Shown here: one piece after another, positions 6,119-13,487 of the stretch
How the letters are laid out: each line of letters begins with the position of its first letter
How positions within the stretch are numbered: the stretch's first letter is position 1
From: CAXMST01 sp035267205
GTDB taxonomy: Bacteria; Actinomycetota; Thermoleophilia; Solirubrobacterales; 70-9
Direction of reading: 5' to 3'
Length of the DNA: 16,516 nt
Assembly: GCA_035267205.1 (NCBI GenBank)
Contig: DATFLZ010000055.1
Span: 1 to 16,516 of the forward strand
Position numbers and translations under genes: made by a program
Notes under the pieces: generated by a model
Database searches by the model: none
What the model was told of the DNA's origin: nothing
The model's input: the letters and a program-made list of their open reading frames with translations, nothing else

Positions 6119-6988
6119 ATGCCGGAGCTGCCCGAGGTCGAGATCACAGTTCGCCGCCTGGACGCCGCCCTGCGCGGCGCCCGGATCGAGTCCGCGCGCG
6201 CTCCCGGGATGGTGGCCCTGAAGAGCATCAAGCCACCGCTGGACGCGCTGGCGGGCGCCGAGATCACCGCAGTGCGCCGGATCGGGAAGATGCCGATCGT
6301 TGAGCTCTCCACCGCCGAGGGGGATCTGGCGATGCTGATCCACATGATGTCGGCGGGCCGGCTCCAGCTCTTCAACAAGCGCGCCTCGCTACGCGACAAG
6401 CGCTCCCGGATCCTGATCCGGATCGAGTCGGAGGGTGAGGAGCTGCGAGAGCTGCGACTGCGGGAGTTCGGGACCAAGCAACGGGCCTGGGGGAAGCTGC
6501 TGGCGGCGGACGCCGTCGAGGGGGAGGAGATGGTCGCCACGCTCGGCCTCGAGGCCTGGCCGGCGCCGGCGCCCGGGGAGCTCGCCGACGCCCTGGACCA
6601 GCCGCGCCATCTGCACCCAATGCTCCGCGACCAGCGGACGATCGCCGGCATCGGGCGCTCGTGGGTGGACGAGATCCTCTGGGACGCGCGGCTCTCCCCG
6701 TTCAAGAAGGGGTCCGAGCTGGACGACGGGGAGCTCGAGCGGCTGCACTCGGCGCTTGCAGTCCTCGGCGGCGCGATCGACCACTACGAGGAGGTCGTGG
6801 GCGAGTCGATCCCCGACAAGATGCCGATGCCGCTACAGGTCCACCGGCGCGAGGGCGAGCCCTGCCCCCGCTGCGGCGAGACGATCGCGGCGATCCACTA
6901 CTCCGAGCACATCACCTGCTACTGCCCCGCCGAACAGAACGGCGGCAAGCGCTTCGCCGACCGACGGCTCTCGCGGCTGCTGAAGTAG
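6119..6988 (+). CDS. Fpg/Nei-family DNA glycosylase (formamidopyrimidine-DNA glycosylase-like)
   Basis: 289 residues beginning MPELPEVE: Pro2 is the Schiff-base nucleophile and Glu3 the general acid of the family, exposed after Met removal. Lys57 in RRIGKMP matches the beta-hairpin catalytic lysine. The H2TH region reads TIAGIGRSWVDEILWDARLSPF (about 174-195). The protein would excise oxidised bases such as 8-oxoguanine or oxidised pyrimidines and nick the abasic site. The C-terminal zinc finger has Cys249 and Cys252 (CPRC), then TCYCPAEQ with Cys267 and Cys269; in relatives this part is normally C-x-x-C, so the fourth ligand position holds Glu272 and a Cys sits two residues earlier instead. 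It ends FADRRLSRLLK, with the intercalating Arg region retained and the ending typical of actinobacterial Fpg/Nei proteins. It is the only complete plus-strand gene in the window. Whether it is Fpg or Nei in substrate choice is open. Confidence 0.9.
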   Translation: MPELPEVEITVRRLDAALRGARIESARAPGMVALKSIKPPLDALAGAEITAVRRIGKMPIVELSTAEGDLAMLIHMMSAGRLQLFNKRASLRDKRSRILIRIESEGEELRELRLREFGTKQRAWGKLLAADAVEGEEMVATLGLEAWPAPAPGELADALDQPRHLHPMLRDQRTIAGIGRSWVDEILWDARLSPFKKGSELDDGELERLHSALAVLGGAIDHYEEVVGESIPDKMPMPLQVHRREGEPCPRCGETIAAIHYSEHITCYCPAEQNGGKRFADRRLSRLLK

Positions 6989-7015
6989 GCGGGGCCGAGG
7001 GGCCGCCGTGGCCCG

Positions 7016-10000
7016 CTACTTCTTCCGCTTCTTCTTGATCTTGACCTTGAACTTCTCGGTGCCGCTAGCGTTGCCGGCCTGATCGGCGGCGGTCACCCTG
7101 ATCGTCGCCTTCGAGGTCGCCCGCTTGCTCTTGAGCGCCCTCTTCAACAGCCTCTTGGCCTTCTTGCCCTTGATCTTGAGCGTCAGCTTCTGCTGCTTGC
7201 CTGCGGCGACGTTCGCCTTCGAGGCCGGCTTGAGCTTGAATTTCTTCCTGCCCTTCGGCTTGCCCTTCTTGATCTTCGCGATCTTGATCGTGCCGGTCGC
7301 CTCGAGGTCGCAGACCTCGTCGCAGGTGGCCCTTGCGACGATCTTTTTCTTGCTCTTCTGCTTCTTCTTGCCGGAAACCCTCAGGGTCGGCGCGAGCAGG
7401 TCCGCACGGTTGATCGTCTCGCATCCAACGTAGATCGCGTCCGGATCGATGCCGACGTGGTCGGCGTTGGCGACGTCGGAGCCGGGCCCGCAGTTGATCG
7501 CGGCATCGGCCTCGCCGTCAGCTGCCTGCAGCGTGTCGTTGCCGGGGCCGCCGAGCATCGAGTCCGGGCCGGCGCGCCCGCTCACGGTGTCATTCCCTCC
7601 GGCGCCGTCGAGCGTGTCCCCCGCCGCCGAACCGAGCAGGATGTCGTTGAACGGCGAGCCGATGACCCGCTCGAACCCCCGGATGTTGTCGCTGCCGTCC
7701 CCGGTGGCAGTCCCCAGCGCGAGATCGACCTGGCTCGCTCCGGGTGCCCCGGCCATCGAGAGGGTGTCGGTGCCTGCGTCCCCGATGATGGTGTCGTTGC
7801 CGGGGCCGCCGGCTACCAGATCGTCTTGGGCGCCACCGATGATCACGTCGTCGCCGCCGGCGCCGTTGATCGTGTCGTTGCCGCCCAGACCGCAGATGAA
7901 GTCATCGCCGGCGGTGCCGACAATCGTGTCCTCGGATCCCGAGCCCGCGAGCACGGGGCCGAGGATGACGGCGTTCGAGGGGCAGTAGCCGTCGGTCCGC
8001 GGGGGAGCAAACTCGCTGGTCTCCACTGGATTGCCGCCGCCATCGAGCTCGGTCACGGTTAACGAAATCGTCTCACCGGGGCCGAGGGTGCCGTCAACGG
8101 TCTCGTCGATGTCGAGCGTGCCCCCCGGCTGCGTCTCGACCTCGAGGACGTCCACCAGCTCCTCACCGTCGCCGAGCCCGTTCGGGTGAGGTGTCGGATT
8201 GGTGAACACCTCGATCCGATAGTCCGTGGTTCCGGCGCTGACCAGTCTGCCCACGATCCTGATCGAGTTCGTCTCGGCGACGCCCGCGATGTCCGTGAAG
8301 TTCTGCAGGTTGTTCGCCCCCGGATCGAGGTCGCCGGTGTCGTTCGGGGTTGGTCCGGAGCCGCCCGAGTCCTCGAGATCGATACCAAGGGTTCCGTTGT
8401 CGAAGATCCGGTTGCCGACGATCGGGTTGCCCGTTCCGAAGAAGCCCACGCGGACCCCGTCCGTTCCGTTGTTCGCAATCGTGTTGCCCTCGCCGGGCTC
8501 GATCCCTCCGATGAGCACGCCGCTCGCGTTCTGAAGCTCGATCCCATGGTTGTCGTTGCCCACGTCGCCCGTGCCATCCGAGCGTGTGCCGATCAGGTTG
8601 GACTGGATCGTCCCGCCGCTGACGCCACTATCCATCCGCACGCCGGCAATCGTGGTCGAGCCGATCGTGTTCGGACCGGCGGGGGAGCCGATCACAACGT
8701 CGTCAGCGCCCGCAACGATCACGCCCGCTCCACTCGCCCCGGCGACGGGGAGGGCCCCGGTGCCGAACTGGTTGACGCCGATGTGGTTGCCGAGTACCGC
8801 CGTGCCCGATCCCGCGGAATGGGGGATCGAGATGCCGGTGCCGCCGATCACGTTGCAGGGGTCAACGCAGGCGCCGCCACCGGGGACCGTTCCGCCGATC
8901 GTGGTGTCGACCGGGCCACCCTCGTTGCCGGCGACGAGCACAGCCGGCCCGGTGTTGCTGCGCACCGCCGTGCCGGACGGATTCGTGCCGATGCGGTTGC
9001 CGCGAATCGTGGTCAGGTCGGGGCCGTCGCCCGGGTCGTCTCCCAACGAAACGCCGGCCACACCGTTGGCGGAGATGGTGTTGTCATGGACGTCGGTGCT
9101 GTCGACGTCGCCGTCGATCGCGACGCCGGCGTCGATGTTGCCGAGGCTCGCGCCACTCTGGCCGAGTCCGATCGTGTTGCCTCGGATCGTGACGTTGGTC
9201 GTCGTGGCTGCCCCGGGGGCGCTGAGCAGGACGCCGTTGCCGACGTTGCCGGCGATCAGGTTGCCCTCGCCCGCACCGTCGCCCCCGATCGTGACGCCGT
9301 CCGTGTCGCCGCTCACGCGCACGCCGTCGCTCGTGTTGGCGAGTGCCGCGGTGCCGGCCGGGTTGGTGCCGATCAGGTTGCCCCGGATGATCGTGCCATT
9401 GGTGTCCGAGCCTCGGACCTGGACCCCGACGCCGTTTGTCGAGATCACGTTGCCCTGGATCAGGGTGTTGTCCGGATCATCGGCCGTGCTGGCCGTGGGG
9501 AGGCCCACGGCGACGCCGGCGGAGAGGTTGCCTAGCGGCTGACCAGCCTCGTTGGTCCCGATCAGGTTGTCGATCACCTGGACGCCGTCCACCCCGGCAG
9601 TGCTGCTGTTGTTGGTGTCGATCTTGATCCCGGTCTGACTCCAGCCGGTGATCGAGAGGCCCTTGATGATGATGTCGTCGGCCTTCGCCAGGAATCCGAA
9701 GTTCGCGAGCCCCCCTGTCGCGTCCGCCCCGTCCACGCGCACCTCGCCGGCGGCCCCCGACGCGTCGATCGTCACCGTCTTGATCAGGTTGTAGCCGTTC
9801 TCGGCGTCGATCACGTGGGGACCCGGCCCGGTCAGCCCGTCGAAGTCGATCGTGTCGATGTCCTCGGGCGCGTCCGCTACACAGTCCGCGGTGCCCATGC
9901 TGCCGACAGCCAGCGTCGCCTCGCGCAGCGAGCAAAGCCCGGGATCCTCGGAGCCGTCATCGAGCACCGTCTCGACCGAGACTGAGGAGGCCGAGGCCCC

Positions 10001-10078
10001 GGCGGCCAGAATCAGCAGCAATGCGGCGCAGGCGCTCACGGGTCCCAACACCCACATTGACAATCGCCAAAGTCCCAC
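7016..10078 (-). CDS. Secreted right-handed beta-helix protein with CSLREA N-terminus, RTX-like repeats and lysine-rich tail
   Basis: 1020 residues. A signal peptide covers about 1-31 (hydrophobic CAALLLILAAGASASS). CSLREA at 49-54 marks the CSLREA-type N-terminal domain of large surface proteins. Residues about 90-580 are a pectate-lyase-like beta-helix with six N-x-I-G-x-N-x-x-G-T type turns at about 171, 234, 301, 361, 431 and 494. A beta-sandwich-like region follows at about 600-700. RTX-type nonapeptides (GGNDT, GGDDV, GGPGNDT) at 717-772 and 807-850 suggest calcium binding. The end (903-1020) is a Lys-rich Ig-like domain finishing KVKIKKKRKK, with no LPXTG. The function is unknown; a cell-surface or matrix protein, possibly polysaccharide-binding, is likely. 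GTG 10076-10078 is the start; ATG 10055-10057 is an alternative. No Shine-Dalgarno sequence is seen. Its stop lies 27 bp from that of fpg (convergent). Confidence 0.9.
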   Translation of the reverse strand: MGLWRLSMWVLGPVSACAALLLILAAGASASSVSVETVLDDGSEDPGLCSLREATLAVGSMGTADCVADAPEDIDTIDFDGLTGPGPHVIDAENGYNLIKTVTIDASGAAGEVRVDGADATGGLANFGFLAKADDIIIKGLSITGWSQTGIKIDTNNSSTAGVDGVQVIDNLIGTNEAGQPLGNLSAGVAVGLPTASTADDPDNTLIQGNVISTNGVGVQVRGSDTNGTIIRGNLIGTNPAGTAALANTSDGVRVSGDTDGVTIGGDGAGEGNLIAGNVGNGVLLSAPGAATTTNVTIRGNTIGLGQSGASLGNIDAGVAIDGDVDSTDVHDNTISANGVAGVSLGDDPGDGPDLTTIRGNRIGTNPSGTAVRSNTGPAVLVAGNEGGPVDTTIGGTVPGGGACVDPCNVIGGTGISIPHSAGSGTAVLGNHIGVNQFGTGALPVAGASGAGVIVAGADDVVIGSPAGPNTIGSTTIAGVRMDSGVSGGTIQSNLIGTRSDGTGDVGNDNHGIELQNASGVLIGGIEPGEGNTIANNGTDGVRVGFFGTGNPIVGNRIFDNGTLGIDLEDSGGSGPTPNDTGDLDPGANNLQNFTDIAGVAETNSIRIVGRLVSAGTTDYRIEVFTNPTPHPNGLGDGEELVDVLEVETQPGGTLDIDETVDGTLGPGETISLTVTELDGGGNPVETSEFAPPRTDGYCPSNAVILGPVLAGSGSEDTIVGTAGDDFICGLGGNDTINGAGGDDVIIGGAQDDLVAGGPGNDTIIGDAGTDTLSMAGAPGASQVDLALGTATGDGSDNIRGFERVIGSPFNDILLGSAAGDTLDGAGGNDTVSGRAGPDSMLGGPGNDTLQAADGEADAAINCGPGSDVANADHVGIDPDAIYVGCETINRADLLAPTLRVSGKKKQKSKKKIVARATCDEVCDLEATGTIKIAKIKKGKPKGRKKFKLKPASKANVAAGKQQKLTLKIKGKKAKRLLKRALKSKRATSKATIRVTAADQAGNASGTEKFKVKIKKKRKK

Positions 10079-10085
10079 TGCATAG

Positions 10086-10091
10086 AGAGTA
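10086..10091 (-). promoter_or_regulatory. Candidate -10 box of the beta-helix protein gene
   Basis: TACTCT on the minus strand ends 7 nt before GTG 10076-10078, placing the transcript start at or next to the start codon. This supports the GTG start over the internal ATG. No Shine-Dalgarno sequence is present between. Confidence 0.42.
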
Positions 10092-10228
10092 ACGCGCGGG
10101 AAGCGCGATCGGAGTGGGCTGCGCCAGATTTCAGCCGCTCCTCGACGAGCCGGACTGAGCGCCCGCTCGCCCCTTTCTGTCGCGTTCCGGGCGTCTCCAA
10201 GACCCCCAATTCGGCACAGAACGGCTCC

Positions 10229-10244
10229 GCCGGAACTCTCCGGC
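10229..10244 (-). terminator. Stem-loop just after nadC, weak terminator candidate
   Basis: GCCGGA-4 nt-TCCGGC is a perfect 6-bp stem with a 4-nt loop, 15 bp past the nadC stop. The following minus-strand bases (GGAGCCGTTCTGT) hold no real U-run. The remaining part of the 180-bp gap up to 10078 shows only the -10 candidate at 10086-10091 and nothing else I can name. Confidence 0.35.
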
Positions 10245-10258
10245 TCCGAGGCCGCCGC

Positions 10259-11116
10259 TCACGCGGGCTCCAGCAGCATCGAGAGATCGAGCGTCGGCGC
10301 CGAGTGGGTGAGTGCGCCAACGCTGATGAAGTCGACCCCCGTGGCCGAGACCGCGCCCACGGTCTCAAGGCTGACGCCGCCGGAGGCCTCGAGCTCGGCG
10401 CTCGAGCCGGCCGCGTCGCGAGCCGCGACCGCCGCCTCGAGCGCGTCGGTGTCCATGTTGTCGAGCAGGAGCCGCTCCGCGCCGGATTCGAGCGCCGCCG
10501 CGACCTCGGCGGCGTCCCGGCACTCGACCTCGATCGGCATCTCGGGCTGCGCCTCCCGCGCTGCGGCGACCGCCACGCCCAGGCCTCCGGCGAGCGCGAT
10601 GTGGTTCTCCTTGATCAGAATCGCGTCGTGGAGGCCGAGCCGGTGGTTGCGCCCGCCCCCTGCGCGCACCGCGGCCTTCTCGAGCCCGCGAAGCCCCGGC
10701 GTCGTCTTGCGCGTGTCGAGGATCGCCGCTCGTCCTCCCGCCTCCCGCGAGGCCTCGGCGAACCGCGCCGTGAGCGTCGCCACGCCGGAGAGGTGGCCGA
10801 GCAGGTTCAGCGCGACCCGCTCGGCGGCGAGCAGCGCCCGCGCGGGACCGGCGATGAAGGCGACCTCCGCCGGCACTCCCTCCCGCCACTGGCCCTCGAT
10901 CATCAAGGGGTCGAGCTCCCCGGCGCCGGTCTGACGGAAGGCCTCCCGGGCCGCTGCGAAGCCGAACACGACGCCCGGCTGTTTCTGGACGATCCGGGCG
11001 CGTGCGCGAGCGTCCTCCGGAACCGTCGCCTCAGCCGTGATGTCGCCGCGCTCGCCGAGGTCCTCGGCAAGCGCACGAGCGACGAGCGACTCGAGCGTGG
11101 AATCCGATTCGGGCAT
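10259..11116 (-). CDS. nadC: Nicotinate-nucleotide pyrophosphorylase (quinolinate phosphoribosyltransferase)
   Basis: 285 residues, the normal length. It converts quinolinate and PRPP to nicotinate mononucleotide, CO2 and pyrophosphate, consuming the product of NadA. Signatures: ALAEDLGERGDIT (15-27), ERVALNLLGHLSG (99-111), DTRKTTPGLR (134-143) with Lys147, the PRPP/quinolinate site GGGRNHRLGLHD (153-164), KENH (169-172), EVE (196-198), LLDNM (217-221), EASGG (243-247) and the closing DFISVGALTHSAP. All basic residues expected for quinolinate binding appear intact. ATG 11114-11116 is chosen. There is no Shine-Dalgarno sequence, but TACCCT ends 7 nt upstream. The gene lies 50 bp downstream of the FIST gene, so readthrough from it is possible. 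Confidence 0.97.
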   Translation of the reverse strand: MPESDSTLESLVARALAEDLGERGDITAEATVPEDARARARIVQKQPGVVFGFAAAREAFRQTGAGELDPLMIEGQWREGVPAEVAFIAGPARALLAAERVALNLLGHLSGVATLTARFAEASREAGGRAAILDTRKTTPGLRGLEKAAVRAGGGRNHRLGLHDAILIKENHIALAGGLGVAVAAAREAQPEMPIEVECRDAAEVAAALESGAERLLLDNMDTDALEAAVAARDAAGSSAELEASGGVSLETVGAVSATGVDFISVGALTHSAPTLDLSMLLEPA

Positions 11117-11123
11117 CGCGTGC

Positions 11124-11129
11124 AGGGTA
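11124..11129 (-). promoter_or_regulatory. Candidate -10 box of nadC
   Basis: TACCCT on the minus strand, 7 nt before the nadC ATG, in the 50-bp gap after the FIST gene. It fits a leaderless nadC transcript that is independent of its neighbours. Confidence 0.42.
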
Positions 11130-11166
11130 CGGATCGACCGCGCGGGTCCGGCCGGCGGCCGGGCGT

Positions 11167-12333
11167 TCAGCCGGCGGCAAAGATGGCCATGGTCGCGGTG
11201 AAGCCGTGCAGGAAGTTGCGGCCGCCGACCGGGCCGATCTCACCGGCGCAGAAGAAGCCGCCCACCGGCGCGGCCAGCGCGTCCTCGAAAGCGTCGGCGT
11301 CGTGGTCGGGGAGATCGAACATCCGGCGCCCCCGGCCGTTGCACGTGAACATCAGCGCGCCCGCCGCGCCCGCCTCCCCGAGGGCATCGGACTGGAGGCC
11401 GAGTGCGTCGCGAAGATCGGCGTCGGCCGAGGCGCCGTCGCGGACATGCAGGCGCAGCGTCTGGCCGACCCGGACGCCCTCGCCGACCACGATCGCGCCG
11501 CTCTCCCGATCGGCGCCCACGATCGGGCGAACGAGGAAGTCGCCACGCTCGTGCTCCGGGCGGTTCTCGTCGATCACGATTCCGACCAGCATCCCCGCGG
11601 CCGCCTGACGGCGCTCGTCGGGACCCAGGCCGGCGACGATCTCGCTGACCCGCTCGAGCGCCGGCTTGAACGCGAGCTCGTGAATGGTGTTGCCCTCCGC
11701 CTCCGTGATCGCGATCTCCGGGCCGACCGGAGAGGCACCCTGGGAGACGCAGGGGGTCACGTCCACGCCACGCAGCGCGCAGCCGACAGCGCCGGCGTCG
11801 GTGCCCTCGCCGTCCCGGATCAGACACCCGGCGGAGTCGAGCGCAGCGCTCGCAAGCCCGCCGAGGACGGGTGTGCCGGGCTGCTCCTCGCCCAGGCGCC
11901 GGACCAGCCCGTCGGTGGGAAAGCGCCGGGGGTCGGCGAGCACGATCACCGCATCGGCCGGAGCCCCGGGCTCGGGCAGGCCCTCCATGAGCTCCGGGTC
12001 CGCCCCAGGCTCTCCGCGCACCTCGAACGTCTCGATCTCGGCCCCGGGAAGCTCGGCGGCCCAGACCACGGCCGCCGGCCCGTCCTCGACCTCCCGGCCC
12101 GGCCCGACGACGCCGGCCGCCCCGCAGCCGACCATCGCGGCCGGATCGAGCCGCGCCCGGATCTCGAGCAGGGCGGCGTCGAGCTCGGCGAGGTGCTGGC
12201 CCCCGACGAAGGCGAAGCAGAGATCGGCGCTGCCGCCCAGCCCCGAGCGCGCGACCTCGGCGGCCTCGGCGAACGCGTCGATCGTGCTCGGCAGCTGAGA
12301 GAGGCCGACCGCTATCCGGGGTTGCTTGGACAT
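11167..12333 (-). CDS. FIST-domain sensory protein (FIST_N + FIST_C)
   Basis: 388 residues without a signal peptide or membrane segment. The N-terminal half (about 20-200) has the FIST_N pattern: a Gly-rich strand LCFAFVGGQH, then MVGCGAAGVVGPGREVEDGPAAVVWAAELPGA, then a PVLGGLASA segment. The C-terminal half (about 205-378) has FIST_C features, including NTIHELAFKPALE and the conserved close GGFFCAGEIGPVGGRNFLHGFTATMAIF. FIST proteins are thought to sense small ligands, possibly amino acids; they often occur fused to or beside signalling proteins, but none adjoins this one. It stands alone between prfB and nadC, 34 bp after the prfB stop. ATG 12331-12333 has no Shine-Dalgarno sequence, with TACCGT 6 nt upstream. 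Cellular role unknown. Confidence 0.88.
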   Translation of the reverse strand: MSKQPRIAVGLSQLPSTIDAFAEAAEVARSGLGGSADLCFAFVGGQHLAELDAALLEIRARLDPAAMVGCGAAGVVGPGREVEDGPAAVVWAAELPGAEIETFEVRGEPGADPELMEGLPEPGAPADAVIVLADPRRFPTDGLVRRLGEEQPGTPVLGGLASAALDSAGCLIRDGEGTDAGAVGCALRGVDVTPCVSQGASPVGPEIAITEAEGNTIHELAFKPALERVSEIVAGLGPDERRQAAAGMLVGIVIDENRPEHERGDFLVRPIVGADRESGAIVVGEGVRVGQTLRLHVRDGASADADLRDALGLQSDALGEAGAAGALMFTCNGRGRRMFDLPDHDADAFEDALAAPVGGFFCAGEIGPVGGRNFLHGFTATMAIFAAG

Positions 12334-12339
12334 CGGCCC

Positions 12340-12345
12340 ACGGTA
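12340..12345 (-). promoter_or_regulatory. Candidate -10 box of the FIST gene
   Basis: TACCGT on the minus strand ends 6 nt before ATG 12331-12333, within the 34-bp gap after prfB. A TTGATC lies 20 bp upstream of it, overlapping the prfB stop codon, but the spacing is long for a -35. Confidence 0.45.
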
Positions 12346-12367
12346 GCCCCTTGGCTGGGTGGGCGGA

Positions 12368-13475
12368 TCAATCCGCGCCGGCCGCGGTCTGCAGCAGGTA
12401 GGTGCGGATGAATTCGTCGAGGTCGCCGTCGAGGACTCGCTGGGCGTCCCCGACCTCGTGATTGGTCCGGTGGTCCTTCACCCGGGTGGTCGGGTGAAGC
12501 GTGTAGCTGCGGATCTGCGAACCCCACTCCGCCGCCTTCTGCTCGCCGCGCTCGGCCGCCAGCTCCTCCTGGCGCCGGCGCTCCTCCTCCGCCAGCAGGC
12601 GCGCCCGCAGCATCTGCATCGCGGTCGCCTTGTTCTGTGTCTGCGAGCGCTCGTTCTGGCACTGGACGACGATCCCGGTCGGCTCGTGCGTGAGCCGGAC
12701 GGCCGAGTCGGTCTTGTTGACGTGCTGGCCGCCCGCGCCCGAGGCGCGATACGTGTCGACGCGGATGTCGGACTCGTCCAGCTCGACGGCCACCGCGTCG
12801 GAGACCAGCGGCGCGACATCGAGCTGTGCGAACGCCGTGTGGCGCCGGGACTGGGAGTCGAACGGGGAGATCCGGACCAGCCGGTGCACTCCGCGCTCGG
12901 CCGCAAACAGCCCGTAGGCGTTCTCGCCGTGAACGAGAAGGGTCGCGGACTTGATGCCGGCCTCCTCCCCCTCGGAGGCCTCCTTCATCTCCGCCTTGAA
13001 GCCGCGGCCCTCGGCCCAGCGCAGATACATACGCAGGAGCATTTCGGCCCAGTCCTGGGAGTCGGTGCCGCCCGCCCCCGCCCGGACCGTGACCACCGCC
13101 CCGCCGGAGTCGTACTCGCCGCTGAACAGGCGCTGCTCCTCGAGCTCCGCCAGGCGGGCCTCGATCGAGTCGAGCTGTGACTCCAGCTCTGCCGCCATCT
13201 CCTCATCCTCGGCGGCCATCTCGGCGAGCTCGCCGAGATCCTCGACGTCGGTGGACAGGCCCTCCCACAGCTCTAACTTTCGCTTCGCGCGGGTGTGCTC
13301 CGCGGATGTCGCCGCCGCGGACTCCTGGTCGTCCCAGAAGCCCGGCGCCTGCATCGCGCCCTCGAGGCGCTCGATCTCGGCCCTCAGCTCAGCCGGGTCA
13401 AAGGTAGTCCCGGAGCAGCGTCAACTGCTCGCGGACCTCCGCGATGCGGGCGTTGGTGTCGAGCGCCTCGGCCAT
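12368..13475 (-). CDS. prfB: Peptide chain release factor 2 (RF2), programmed +1 frameshift
   Basis: RF2 releases nascent chains at UGA and UAA. The gene is split into two frames. Zero frame: ATG 13473-13475, 25 codons, then TGA at codon 26 (13398-13400). Plus-one frame: resumes as GAC at 13397-13399, encoding Asp-Pro-Ala-Glu and continuing to TGA 12368-12370. The joined product is 368 residues. In it, the SPF anticodon-like tripeptide is at about 203-205 and GGQ at 248-250, nearly the E. coli positions (205-207 and 250-252). The N-terminal coiled domain is acidic and helical. ATG 13473-13475 is the only start available, since TAG lies four codons upstream in frame. The gene begins 12 bp after the GST-like gene and lies near secA, as in many bacteria. 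Annotation as two ORFs or a pseudogene would be wrong. Confidence 0.95.
13397..13403 (-). promoter_or_regulatory. prfB: RF2 autoregulatory +1 frameshift site CTTTGAC
   Basis: The minus strand reads CTT-TGA-C at codons 25-26 of prfB, the classic slippery site: scarce RF2 lets the CUU-bound tRNA slip to UUU and read GAC. The bases before it, CCGGGACTAC, hold only a weak Shine-Dalgarno-like GGGA in place of the AGGGGG used in E. coli. The upstream 25-codon length equals that of E. coli. Confidence 0.93.
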
Positions 13476-13487
13476 CGGACAGGGAGG

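Noticed and set aside
7125..7433. Plus-strand frame with membrane-protein-like hydrophobic sequence
   Set aside because: It is the complement of the lysine-rich tail of the beta-helix protein: AAG codons read as CTT, giving artificial Leu/Phe-rich sequence.
8186..9535. Long plus-strand frames opposite the beta-helix region, and the DNA repeats within it as a possible CRISPR array
   Set aside because: The repeats are degenerate protein repeats of about 60-66 codons, not identical short DNA repeats with unique spacers; the opposite frames are shadows.
13398..13400. prfB as a frameshifted pseudogene or sequencing error
   Set aside because: The shift falls exactly at CTTTGAC at codon 26, the known regulatory site, and both frames are otherwise intact and of normal length.
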